DNA from: Rhizobium mayense
GTDB lineage: Bacteria; Pseudomonadota; Alphaproteobacteria; Rhizobiales; Rhizobiaceae
Assembly: GCF_030272705.1 (NCBI RefSeq)
Contig: NZ_JARFYM010000003.1
Span: 294,359 to 358,358 of the forward strand
Length of the DNA stretch: 64,000 nt
Direction of reading: 5' to 3'
Below the pieces are notes generated by a model. That model ran no database searches. It was given only the letters and a program-made list of their open reading frames with translations, and had not been told where the DNA came from. The translations under genes were made by a program, and so were the position numbers. Position 1 is the stretch's first letter. Every line of letters starts with the position of its first letter. Shown piece by piece: positions 43,505 through 52,680 of the stretch.

Positions 43505-44914
43505 TTATGCCGAGTAGTACATATCGTATTCGACCGGATGCGGGGTCATTTCGAAGCGCATGACTTCCTGCATCTTCAGCTCGATGAAAGCATCGATCTG
43601 GTCGTCGTCAAAGACGCCGCCGGCGGTCAGGAACTTGCGATCCTTGTCCAGGCTTTCGAGCGCTTCGCGCAGCGAGCCGCAAACCGTCGGGATTTTCTTC
43701 AGCTCCTTCGGCGGCAGGTCGTACAGGTCCTTGTCCATGGCCTTGCCCGGATGGATCTTGTTCTTGATGCCGTCGAGGCCGGCCATCAGCATGGCGGCGA
43801 AGGCGAGATAGGGGTTGGCGACCGGGTCCGGGAAGCGAACTTCGACGCGCTTTGCCTTCGGGTTAGAGCCGAACGGTATGCGGCAGGAGGCGGAGCGGTT
43901 GCGAGCCGAGTAGGCGAGCAGGACCGGAGCTTCATAGCCCGGGACGAGACGCTTGTAGGAGTTCGTCGACGGGTTGGTGAAGGCGTTGATCGCCTTGGCA
44001 TGCTTGATGATGCCGCCGATGTAGTAGAGGCAGCTCTCGGAGAGGCCGGCATATTCGTCGCCCGCGAAGGTCGGCTTGCCACCCTTCCAGATCGACTGAT
44101 GAACGTGCATGCCCGAACCGTTGTCGCCGAAAATCGGCTTCGGCATGAAGGTTGCCGTCTTGCCGTAGGCATTGGCGACCTGATGAACGACGTACTTGTA
44201 GATCTGCATCTTGTCGGCGTTGCGCACCAGCGTATCGAACTTGATGCCGAGTTCGTGCTGAGCGGCGGCCACCTCGTGGTGATGTTTTTCGACGACAACG
44301 CCCATTTCGGCGAGAACCGTCAGCATTTCCGAACGCATGTCCTGGGCGCTGTCGACCGGCGGAACCGGGAAGTAGCCGCCCTTGATGCGCGGACGGTGGC
44401 CGAGGTTGCCGGTTTCATAGTCAGTGTCGTCGTTGGACGGCAATTCGCTGGAGTCGAGCTTGAAGCCGGTGTTGTAGGGATCGGCCTTGTACTTGACGTC
44501 GTCGAAGACGAAGAATTCAGCTTCCGGACCGAAGAAGGCGGTGTCGCCGATGCCGGATGCCTTGAGATAGGCTTCTGCCTTCTTGGCGGTACCGCGCGGG
44601 TCGCGGTTGTAGGCTTCGCCGGAGACCGGGTCGAGGATGTCACAGAGGATGACCATGGTGGACTGCGCGAAGAACGGATCCATGTGAACCGTATCGGTGT
44701 CGGGCATAAGCACCATGTCGGATTCGTTGATGGCCTTCCAACCCGCAATCGAGGAGCCGTCGAACATGACGCCATCTGCGAACATGTCTTCGTCGACGCA
44801 GACGATATCCATCGTGACATGCTGCAGCTTGCCCTTGGGATCGGTGAACCGCAGGTCAACGAACTTGACGTCGTTATCCTTGATTTGTTTGAGAATTTCA
44901 CTTGCGGTCGTCAT
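43505..44914 (-). CDS. glnA: Type I glutamine synthetase
   Basis: The 469-residue GSI enzyme makes glutamine from glutamate and ammonia as a dodecamer. Marks in order are the N-terminal beta-grasp ([20 protein letters not shown]), the D50-type loop [10 protein letters not shown], the metal site [14 protein letters not shown] and [10 protein letters not shown], and the adenylylation segment [15 protein letters not shown] with its tyrosine. Activity is thus likely controlled by adenylylation. glnB, encoding the PII signal protein, is 62 bases upstream in the same direction. AAGGGAAG precedes the ATG. Confidence 0.97.
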   Translation of the reverse strand: MTTASEILKQIKDNDVKFVDLRFTDPKGKLQHVTMDIVCVDEDMFADGVMFDGSSIAGWKAINESDMVLMPDTDTVHMDPFFAQSTMVILCDILDPVSGEAYNRDPRGTAKKAEAYLKASGIGDTAFFGPEAEFFVFDDVKYKADPYNTGFKLDSSELPSNDDTDYETGNLGHRPRIKGGYFPVPPVDSAQDMRSEMLTVLAEMGVVVEKHHHEVAAAQHELGIKFDTLVRNADKMQIYKYVVHQVANAYGKTATFMPKPIFGDNGSGMHVHQSIWKGGKPTFAGDEYAGLSESCLYYIGGIIKHAKAINAFTNPSTNSYKRLVPGYEAPVLLAYSARNRSASCRIPFGSNPKAKRVEVRFPDPVANPYLAFAAMLMAGLDGIKNKIHPGKAMDKDLYDLPPKELKKIPTVCGSLREALESLDKDRKFLTAGGVFDDDQIDAFIELKMQEVMRFEMTPHPVEYDMYYSA

Positions 44915-44948
44915 TAAAATTTCTTCCCTTGACTTAGATGACGATTAC

Positions 44949-44974
44949 GGGCCGTGGCCGGAAAAGGCCGGGCC
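44949..44974 (-). other. Intercistronic stem-loop between glnB and glnA
   Basis: GGCC motifs pair on both sides of an AAAA loop (GGCCGGAAAAGGCC core). No T-run follows in the glnA direction. It may be a processing or stabilising hairpin within the glnB-glnA transcript. Confidence 0.4.
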
Positions 44975-44976
44975 GA

Positions 44977-45393
<417 letters not shown>

Positions 45394-45416
45394 TCACAGA
45401 GGCCTGCCGTAAAAAA

Positions 45417-45438
45417 TCTCAGCGAATTGGCGCTGAGA
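45417..45438 (-). terminator. Intrinsic terminator upstream of the glnB promoter
   Basis: TCTCAGCG and CGCTGAGA form a perfect 8-bp stem with a 6-base loop. On the minus strand it is followed at once by ATTTTTT. It lies 26 bases upstream of the sigma-54 element and points towards glnB, so it ends some transcript that starts in the 45439-45655 gap. Confidence 0.65.
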
Positions 45439-45655
45439 ACTCGGATTGATGAGGATTTTTCGAGAAAATGGAAGCGATTTCGCACGGAGATGGCTGAGAT
45501 AAGCGAAATTTTGGGAAAAAAGTGCTGTATTCCTCACAGTCATGGCTCTACAGGATTTTAAATCTTTGTGGGCTATTGTTGTGCAGATGCATAAAATTTA
45601 GTCAAAATCTGCCACGGAATTATGGTTGTTTTTCAGGCAGGTTTCGCATTCAATA

Positions 45656-47140
45656 ATGTCCGTCATGATGCCACCACTCGCTGATCTGCTTCTTTCGCCC
45701 GATGATATGGCTGCCGTCGATCGAGCTGCGGCGGCGTCAACTATCGATTCCTATGGTCTTATGGAAAAGGCAGGCCAGGCGGTGGCTGCGAGCGCCCTTC
45801 GGCATTTCCCTGAAGCCTTGCGATACGTCGTCCTCTGCGGTCCCGGCAACAATGGCGGCGATGGTTATGTCGCGGCACGTGCCCTCCAGCAAAGCGGAGC
45901 GGAGGTCGAGCTCTTTCATCTCGGCGATCCCAAAAAGCTGAAAGGCGATGCAGCCCGCGCCTTTGCGGATTGTCCCGTGGTTGGCGAAACAATGGTGCGC
46001 TATTTGCCGCGCCGTGGGGATATTGTCATCGACGCGATTTTCGGCGCGGGCCTTTCTCGTTCCGTCCCCGATGAGGTTGCAACGATTGTCGCGGAGATTG
46101 CCGGGGCCCGTCTTCCCGTCATCGCTGTCGACTTGCCCTCCGGCCTTGACGGCCGCAGTGGCCAGATACTCGGTGCCGCTTTCCGCGCTGTACGCACGGT
46201 CACGTTCATGACCCGAAAGCCCGGTCATCTGCTGATGCCGGGACGGGACCTTTGCGGTGTGTTGGAGGTTTTCGATATTGGTATTCCCGCGCGCATTGTC
46301 CGCGCGCAGGCGAACGGCATGATCGCGGAAAACACGCCGGCGCAATGGCAGGCGGACCTGCCTGCTGCTGACACGGACACCCACAAATACAAACGTGGCC
46401 ATCTGGTGGTGTTTTCCGGTGGCGCGACCGCGACGGGCGCGGCGCGCATGTCGGCGATGGCGGGACTGAAGGCGGGGGCAGGGCTCGTCACCATTGCCTC
46501 GTCGGAGCAGGCGCTGGCCGTCAATGCCGGGCTGCTGACGGCGATCATGTTGCATGCGGTCGATGACGAAACCGCCCTGCGCGCCTGGCTCGCCGATCAG
46601 CGGCTCTCGACTTTCGTCCTTGGCCCCGGCTTTGGCGCCGGCGAGAAGGCTCGCAAATTTGTGCTGGCCCTCAGCGAACGCCATCTGGTCCTTGACGCTG
46701 ACGGCATCACGTCTTTTCGCGATGATCCGCAAGGCTTGTTCGATGCTTTCGCGGATGGTCCCACACGCCTTGTGTTGACACCGCATGAGGGCGAGTTCGC
46801 CCGTCTTTTCCCCGATATCGCTGCGGACAATACGTTGAGTAAGGTCGAGAAGGCGAGGGCGGCGGCAGCGAGGGCTCATGCCGCCATTATTTATAAGGGC
46901 GCCGATAGCGTCATTGCCGCACCCGATGGTCGGGCGCTGATCAACGCCAATGCCCCGTCATGGCTTGCCACCGCCGGCTCAGGCGACGTGCTCGCCGGCA
47001 TCGTCGGTGCACTTCTGGCGCAGGGGACCCCCGCATTCGAAGCCGCGGCAGCCGGTGTCTGGCTGCATGGCTTAGCCGGGCAGCGGGCGGGAAAAGGGCT
47101 GACGGCTGAAGACCTCGTCGCCCACGTCACACCCTTCTGA
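45656..47140 (+). CDS. nnr: Bifunctional NAD(P)H-hydrate repair enzyme
   Basis: The 494-residue protein fuses an NAD(P)HX epimerase (YjeF_N, ~1-215, with LCGPGNNGGDGYVAARAL and VIDAIFGAGLSR) to an ADP-dependent NAD(P)HX dehydratase (~225-490, with KRGHLVVFSGG, VLTPHEGEFARLFP and AGSGDVLAGIVGALLAQG). It restores damaged NADH and NADPH. The start is uncertain: ATG codons at 45656, 45665 and 45668 are all in frame and no strong ribosome binding site precedes them. It diverges from glnB. Confidence 0.92.
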   Translation: MSVMMPPLADLLLSPDDMAAVDRAAAASTIDSYGLMEKAGQAVAASALRHFPEALRYVVLCGPGNNGGDGYVAARALQQSGAEVELFHLGDPKKLKGDAARAFADCPVVGETMVRYLPRRGDIVIDAIFGAGLSRSVPDEVATIVAEIAGARLPVIAVDLPSGLDGRSGQILGAAFRAVRTVTFMTRKPGHLLMPGRDLCGVLEVFDIGIPARIVRAQANGMIAENTPAQWQADLPAADTDTHKYKRGHLVVFSGGATATGAARMSAMAGLKAGAGLVTIASSEQALAVNAGLLTAIMLHAVDDETALRAWLADQRLSTFVLGPGFGAGEKARKFVLALSERHLVLDADGITSFRDDPQGLFDAFADGPTRLVLTPHEGEFARLFPDIAADNTLSKVEKARAAAARAHAAIIYKGADSVIAAPDGRALINANAPSWLATAGSGDVLAGIVGALLAQGTPAFEAAAAGVWLHGLAGQRAGKGLTAEDLVAHVTPF

Positions 47141-47146
47141 GGACCG

Positions 47147-47953
47147 CTATTTCGCCACTTCTTCCTGCAGCGCGATCGCGCCATGCGGCGCATTGACCTT
47201 GCCCTCATGGATCATGAAGGCAAAGACGTCACGCGGCTCGGCCTTGACCTTGCGATTCCCATCGATCAACGGCAGATCATCGGGTATCCCGCCCTCGGCC
47301 CAGGTTTCCAACCGCTTCGCCCAGGCTTTCAATTCCTTCGGCGGATAGCAGGTCTTGATATCGTCGGAGCCCTTCTGCAGGCGGGCATAGACGAAATTGG
47401 CGGTCACATCGGCAATCATTGGATATTCGAAATGTTCGGCGCAAACCGGCGCGACATTGTACCTGGCGAGCAGAGCGATGAATTCCGGCACCTTGAAGGA
47501 GTCATGCCTGACCTCGACGACGTGCTTGAGCGCCAAGCCATCCTGTTTATCCGGCAGCAATTTCAGGAACGCCTCGAAATCCTCCGGGTCGAATTTCTTG
47601 GTCGGCGCGAATTGCCAAAGCAGCGGCCCGAGATGAGCGCCCAATTCGCTGATGCCGGAGTCGAGAAAGCGCTGCATCGACTCGCCGGCTTCGGAGAGCA
47701 CGCGCCTGTTGGTGACGAAACGCGTCGCCTTGAGCGAGAAGATGAAACCATCTGGCACATCCGCAGCCCATTTGGCGAAAACCTCCGGCTTCTGGGTGCT
47801 GTAATAGGTGCCGTTGACTTCGATCACCTTCAGCTTGCGGCTCGCGAAATTGAGTTCGTCCTTCTGCTTCAACGTGTCGGGATAGAATGTCCCGCGCCAA
47901 GGCTCAAAGGTCCAGCCGCCGATACCGGTTCGGATCGTGCCTGCAGTGGTCAT
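47147..47953 (-). CDS. DUF72 family protein
   Basis: The 268-residue protein has the TIM-barrel-like DUF72 fold: TIRTGIGGWTFEPWRGTFYP at the start, LKVIEVNGTYYSTQK, LGPLLWQFAPTKKFDPEDFE and VEVRHDSF. The biochemical function of the family is not established. The ATG at 47953 follows GGAGGAG; the frame is open from 47965. It ends 7 bases from the convergent nnr stop and begins 29 bases after the uvrA stop, so it may be transcribed with uvrA. Confidence 0.87.
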   Translation of the reverse strand: MTTAGTIRTGIGGWTFEPWRGTFYPDTLKQKDELNFASRKLKVIEVNGTYYSTQKPEVFAKWAADVPDGFIFSLKATRFVTNRRVLSEAGESMQRFLDSGISELGAHLGPLLWQFAPTKKFDPEDFEAFLKLLPDKQDGLALKHVVEVRHDSFKVPEFIALLARYNVAPVCAEHFEYPMIADVTANFVYARLQKGSDDIKTCYPPKELKAWAKRLETWAEGGIPDDLPLIDGNRKVKAEPRDVFAFMIHEGKVNAPHGAIALQEEVAK

Positions 47954-47982
47954 TCTCTCCTCCATTGATTGGCCAGGCTAGA

Positions 47983-50904
47983 TCACTCCGCCGCCGCCAC
48001 CTTTTTCATCGGCCGCCGCTCCAGCAATTCCTTCAAAAACTGACCGGTATAGGAGCGCTTCTCCTTGACGATCGTCTCCGGCGTGCCCACAGCGACGATC
48101 TCGCCGCCACCGTCGCCACCTTCGGGACCGAAGTCGAGAATCCAGTCGGCCGTCTTGATGACCTCGAGATTATGCTCGATGACGACAACCGAATTGCCCT
48201 GGTTGACCAGTTCGTGCAGCATTTCCAGGAGTTTAGCGACGTCGTGGAAGTGCAGGCCGGTGGTTGGTTCATCAAGAATATAAAGCGTGCGACCGGTCGA
48301 TCGTTTCGACAGTTCCTTGGCTAGCTTGACGCGCTGCGCTTCGCCACCCGAAAGTGTATTGGCCTGCTGGCCGACCTTGATATAGCCAAGGCCGACATCC
48401 TTCAGGGACTGCAGCTTGTCGCGCACGGCCGGAACGGCCGCGAAGAAATCGACGCCCTCTTCGACGGTCATGTCGAGTACATCGGCGATCGACTTGGTCT
48501 TGAAGGTGACGTCCAGAGTTTCTCTGTTGTAACGCTTGCCGTGACAGACGTCACAAGTGACGTAAACGTCAGGCAGGAAGTGCATCTCGATCTTGATGAC
48601 GCCATCGCCCTGGCAGGCTTCGCAGCGACCACCCTTGACGTTGAAGGAGAAGCGGCCCGGTTGATAGCCGCGCGCCTTGGCTTCTGGCAGGCCGGCGAAC
48701 CAATCGCGGATCGGCGTAAAGGCGCCGGTATAAGTTGCCGGGTTCGATCGCGGTGTGCGGCCGATCGGCGACTGGTCGATGTCGATCACCTTGTCGATGT
48801 GTTCGAAGCCGTCGATGCGATCATGATCGGCCGGGATTTCGCGTGCGCCCATGACGCGGCGGGCGGCAGATTTGTAAAGCGTCTCGATCAGGAACGTGGA
48901 CTTGCCGCCGCCGGAAACGCCGGTGACCGCGGTGAAGACGCCGAGCGGGATCGAGGCCGTGACGTTCTTGAGGTTGTTGCCTCTCGCGCCGATGACCTTG
49001 ATCTCCTTGCCCTTCTTGACCTTGCGGCGCTCATCGGGAACGGGAACGCCGAGTTCGCCGGAGAGATATTTGCCGGTCAGCGACTTCGGATTGGCCATGA
49101 TGTCCTGCGGCGTGCCATGCGCCACCACCTGGCCGCCATGCACACCGGCGGCAGGACCGATATCGACGACATCATCCGCCGTCAGGATCGCATCCTCGTC
49201 ATGTTCGACGACGATCACCGTATTGCCGATGTCGCGCAGATGTTTCAGCGTTTCCAAGAGACGGGCATTGTCGCGTTGATGCAGACCAATTGACGGTTCG
49301 TCGAGAACATAGAGCACGCCCGTCAGTCCCGAGCCGATCTGCGAGGCCAGGCGAATGCGCTGGCTTTCGCCGCCTGACAGCGTACCGGAATTGCGCGACA
49401 GGCTCAGATATTCGAGGCCGACATCGTTGAGGAAACGCAGGCGGTCGCGGATCTCCTTGAGGATACGCACGGCGATCTCGTTCTGCTTGTCGGTGAACGT
49501 CTCCGGCAGAGCTTCGAACCAATCGCGGGCAACGCGGATCGACATTTCCGCAGCCTGGCTGATGTGCAGCTTGTTGATCTTTACCGCCAGCGCTTCCGGC
49601 TTGAGGCGATAGCCGTTGCAGGCCGGGCAGGGGGCGGCCGACATGAAGCGCTCGATTTCCTCGCGCGCCCAGGCGGAATCCGTTTCCTTCCAGCGGCGTT
49701 CGAGGTTCGGTACGATGCCTTCGAAATTCTTGTGCGTCGTATAGGATCGGGCGCCATCGGCGTAATGAAACTCGATCTTGTCCTCGGTGCCGTTGAGGAT
49801 GACGTCTTTCGCCGTGTCGGACAGCTCGCTCCAGCGGCTGCCGAGCTTGAAGCCGTAATGCTTGCCGAGCGCTTCCAGCGTCTGATTGTAATAGGGCGAT
49901 GTCGACTTGGCCCAGGGCGCGATGGCACCGTCGCGCAGCGTCCGCTCCGGCTCCGGCACAATCAGTGCAGGGTCGATCTTTTGCAGCGAACCCAGCCCGT
50001 CGCAGGAAGGGCAGGCGCCGAAGGGATTGTTGAACGAAAACAGCCGCGGCTCGATTTCTGGAATGGTGAAGCCGGAAACCGGGCAGGCGAACTTTTCCGA
50101 AAACAGCACGCGTTCATGCGTCTCGTTCAACGATTTGTTGGCCGAGCCGCCGGCCGAGGTTTCTTCCGGCGGCAACGGCTTGTCGGCGAATTCGGCGATC
50201 GCAAGGCCGTCGGCGAGATGCAACGAGGTTTCGAAGCTGTCCGCCAGGCGCGCCGACACGTCGGGTCTGACGACGATACGGTCGACCACGACGTCGATAT
50301 CGTGCTTGTACTTCTTGTCGAGCGCCGGGACATCGGCGATCTCATAAAACTGCCCGTCGACCTTGACGCGCTGGAAGCCCTTTTTCATGAGCTCCGCCAG
50401 TTCCTTCTTGTACTCGCCCTTCCGGCCGCGCACGAGCGGCGCCAGGATATAGAGCCTGGTGCCTTCGTCGAAGGCAAGCACGCGGTCGACCATCTGGCTG
50501 ACCGTCTGGCTCTCGATCGGCAGGCCCGTCGCCGGTGAATAAGGCACGCCGACGCGGGCAAAGAGCAGGCGCATATAATCGTAGATTTCGGTGACGGTGC
50601 CGACCGTCGAGCGCGGGTTGCGCGACGTGGTCTTCTGCTCGATCGAAATCGCCGGCGACAGGCCGTCGATCTGATCGACATCCGGCTTCTGCATCATCTC
50701 CAGGAACTGCCGTGCATAGGCCGACAGGCTCTCGACATAACGGCGCTGTCCCTCGGCATAGATCGTATCGAAGGCGAGCGAGGATTTGCCGGAGCCGGAC
50801 AGGCCGGTCATGACGATCAGCTTGTTGCGCGGCAGATCGAGATCGATGCCCTTGAGATTATGCTCGCGCGCGCCACGTATGGATATAGTCTTCAGTTCGC
50901 TCAT
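47983..50904 (-). CDS. uvrA: Excinuclease ABC subunit A
   Basis: The 973-residue damage-recognition ATPase has two ABC-type halves. NBD1 starts with [19 protein letters not shown] and carries a zinc finger ([12 protein letters not shown] ... CPSCDGLG). NBD2 has [15 protein letters not shown] and a second finger ([14 protein letters not shown] ... [10 protein letters not shown]). Both signatures ([24 protein letters not shown]) and Walker B motifs ([28 protein letters not shown]) are intact. It diverges from ssb across a region with a LexA box, so it is probably SOS-induced. Confidence 0.97.
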   Translation of the reverse strand: MSELKTISIRGAREHNLKGIDLDLPRNKLIVMTGLSGSGKSSLAFDTIYAEGQRRYVESLSAYARQFLEMMQKPDVDQIDGLSPAISIEQKTTSRNPRSTVGTVTEIYDYMRLLFARVGVPYSPATGLPIESQTVSQMVDRVLAFDEGTRLYILAPLVRGRKGEYKKELAELMKKGFQRVKVDGQFYEIADVPALDKKYKHDIDVVVDRIVVRPDVSARLADSFETSLHLADGLAIAEFADKPLPPEETSAGGSANKSLNETHERVLFSEKFACPVSGFTIPEIEPRLFSFNNPFGACPSCDGLGSLQKIDPALIVPEPERTLRDGAIAPWAKSTSPYYNQTLEALGKHYGFKLGSRWSELSDTAKDVILNGTEDKIEFHYADGARSYTTHKNFEGIVPNLERRWKETDSAWAREEIERFMSAAPCPACNGYRLKPEALAVKINKLHISQAAEMSIRVARDWFEALPETFTDKQNEIAVRILKEIRDRLRFLNDVGLEYLSLSRNSGTLSGGESQRIRLASQIGSGLTGVLYVLDEPSIGLHQRDNARLLETLKHLRDIGNTVIVVEHDEDAILTADDVVDIGPAAGVHGGQVVAHGTPQDIMANPKSLTGKYLSGELGVPVPDERRKVKKGKEIKVIGARGNNLKNVTASIPLGVFTAVTGVSGGGKSTFLIETLYKSAARRVMGAREIPADHDRIDGFEHIDKVIDIDQSPIGRTPRSNPATYTGAFTPIRDWFAGLPEAKARGYQPGRFSFNVKGGRCEACQGDGVIKIEMHFLPDVYVTCDVCHGKRYNRETLDVTFKTKSIADVLDMTVEEGVDFFAAVPAVRDKLQSLKDVGLGYIKVGQQANTLSGGEAQRVKLAKELSKRSTGRTLYILDEPTTGLHFHDVAKLLEMLHELVNQGNSVVVIEHNLEVIKTADWILDFGPEGGDGGGEIVAVGTPETIVKEKRSYTGQFLKELLERRPMKKVAAAE

Positions 50905-51025
50905 CGTCGTCTGCTGGTCCCTTGGTGTCTGCCCTTATTTAGTGATGCCCGCCCGTGAGTCGAGGCTGAAATCAAAGGGAACGCCAGGTTTTCGATTCGG
51001 TTGACAGGATCATAGAGGTGAATTA

Positions 51026-51040
51026 GAACAAAGAAAGAAC
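51026..51040. promoter_or_regulatory. LexA (SOS) box between uvrA and ssb
   Basis: GAAC-AAAGAAA-GAAC is an exact match to the alphaproteobacterial LexA recognition sequence GAAC-N7-GAAC. It lies 122 bases before uvrA and 156 bases before ssb, so it may control either or both. Confidence 0.8.
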
Positions 51041-51195
51041 AAATTTGCCTTTGGGTCAAGGCTGCATGCCATATAATGTCTGTGGATGACTGCGGCAGAT
51101 GGTGCCGCTTTAAATAGCGCCTGATAGCGGCAATGGTCTAAGGTGCGTGGATAGAGTTTCAGAGCCGTCGATGGGCGGCAAGCAGGGTAGGTATC

Positions 51196-51753
51196 ATGGC
51201 CGGTAGTGTGAACAAGGTAATTCTGGTTGGCAATCTCGGGGCGGACCCGGAAATCCGCCGCACGCAGGACGGCCGTCCGATCGCCAACCTCAACATTGCC
51301 ACGTCGGAAACCTGGCGCGACCGCAATTCCGGCGAGCGCCGGGAAAAGACGGAGTGGCACCGCGTGGTGATCTTCAACGAAGGTCTCTGCAAGGTTGCCG
51401 AGCAGTATCTGAAGAAGGGCGCCAAGGTTTATATCGAAGGCGCGCTCCAGACGCGCAAATGGCAGGATCAGAACGGCCAGGATCGCTATTCGACCGAGGT
51501 GGTGCTGCAGGGCTTCAATTCGACGCTGACCATGCTGGATGGCCGTGGTGAAGGCGGCGGCGCCGTCGAAGGCGGTCGCGGCGGACGCGGCGGCGACTTT
51601 GGCGGTGGTTACGGCGGCGACTTTGGCGGTGACGACTATGGTCAGCCTTCGTCGCAATCCTCTGGCCGCAGTGCCGGCGGTAGCCGTGGCGGCGCCGCGA
51701 GCAGCGGCGGCGGCAATTTCTCGCGTGACCTGGACGATGATATCCCGTTCTGA
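51196..51753 (+). CDS. ssb: Single-stranded DNA-binding protein
   Basis: The 185-residue protein has an OB-fold (1-~115: [60 protein letters not shown]). A long Gly/Ser-rich linker follows (~120-175). The acidic tail DLDDDIPF recruits replication and repair partners. It binds ssDNA as a tetramer. The divergent pairing with uvrA is the usual rhizobial order, and the shared gap has a LexA box. Confidence 0.96.
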   Translation: MAGSVNKVILVGNLGADPEIRRTQDGRPIANLNIATSETWRDRNSGERREKTEWHRVVIFNEGLCKVAEQYLKKGAKVYIEGALQTRKWQDQNGQDRYSTEVVLQGFNSTLTMLDGRGEGGGAVEGGRGGRGGDFGGGYGGDFGGDDYGQPSSQSSGRSAGGSRGGAASSGGGNFSRDLDDDIPF

Positions 51754-51796
51754 TCGCGCGGCTTTGATCGGTAGATCGTAACGAATGGAGTTGAAC

Positions 51797-51823
51797 GGCC
51801 CGCCTTTCCCGGCGGGCCTTCTT
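51797..51823. terminator. Bidirectional terminator between ssb and marC
   Basis: GGCCCGCC and GGCGGGCC (51797-51818) form an 8-bp stem followed by TTCTTT. It lies between the convergent genes, and its right edge touches the MarC gene end. Confidence 0.8.
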
Positions 51824-52455
51824 TATGCGAGTTTGAGGGCGGCCCGCGCACCGTCCACGACGAATTGGGCGGCGAGTGCGGCGAGGATGACGCCGAGCAG
51901 GCGCGTCAGGATGGCGCGGCCGGTTGATCCCAGCATGCGATCGAGCCTGTCCGATATCGCCAAAGCGGCGAAGACCAGTCCGAGGTTGACGGCAATGACG
52001 AGGATCAACTGGGCTCGATCAAACATGGTTTGCAACGAACCGGCCAGCAGGATGGTTGCAGAAATGGCGCCTGGTCCCGCGATCAGCGGCAGAGCCAAGG
52101 GAAAGACCGCGATATTCTGGATGTGATCCTTGGTGATTGCGACTTCCGTCGTCTTTTCCTTCCTGTCCTGCCGCCTCTCGAACACCATCTCGAAGGCGAT
52201 CCAGAAGAGCAGCAAGCCGCCGGCGATACGGAAGGCGCCGATGGAAATGCCGAGAACGCCGAGAACGCCGGCGCCGAACAAGGCAAAGCCCGCTAGAATG
52301 AAGAATGCGATCAGTGAGCCGCGCAATGCCACCTGGTGGCGTTGAGCCCGGTTCATGCCGGTTGTGAGGCCGATGAAGAGCGGAGCAAGACCTGGTGGAT
52401 CGACCGTGACGAGCAGCGTTGTGAAGGCATTGATCAGCGTGTCCGCGCTCGCCAT
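51823..52455 (-). CDS. MarC family membrane protein
   Basis: The 210-residue inner-membrane protein has six hydrophobic helices. Family marks are LINAFTTLLVTVDPPGLAPL at the start, the middle FRIAGGLLLFWIAFEMV and FPLALPLIAGPGAISATILL. MarC was once linked to multiple antibiotic resistance, but that role was not upheld, and the function is unknown. I chose the ATG at 52455 (MASADTLIN) by family alignment; the frame is open to 52521. Confidence 0.87.
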   Translation of the reverse strand: MASADTLINAFTTLLVTVDPPGLAPLFIGLTTGMNRAQRHQVALRGSLIAFFILAGFALFGAGVLGVLGISIGAFRIAGGLLLFWIAFEMVFERRQDRKEKTTEVAITKDHIQNIAVFPLALPLIAGPGAISATILLAGSLQTMFDRAQLILVIAVNLGLVFAALAISDRLDRMLGSTGRAILTRLLGVILAALAAQFVVDGARAALKLA

Positions 52456-52615
52456 ATGATCCCCGGCACTTGTTTCTATTTGTTGTTTGCCCATTGATAT
52501 GCGAGGAATGATGGTTCGCAAAGCACAATGCGGCGCGACTAAGACCTTCTGCCACGGAAATGTTCGATTTAGCGGGTTAAGAGGGCAAAAGCCTGTTCAA
52601 AAGCACCGGTCAAAA

Positions 52616-52645
52616 TTGGCGCTGACTGGGCCTTTCGGCTATAAA
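52616..52645 (+). promoter_or_regulatory. Candidate gyrA promoter
   Basis: TTGGCG (52616-52621) and TATAAA (52640-52645) are 18 bases apart. The inferred start near 52652 leaves a ~29-base leader before the TTG start codon. Confidence 0.45.
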
Positions 52646-52680
52646 TTCCGCAGTGATTCTAAAAGAGATCGTGATCTGTT

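Noticed and set aside
45439..45655. Standard NtrC binding sites upstream of glnB
   Set aside because: Only weak partial half-sites (GCACGGAGATGGC) were found; not good enough to annotate.
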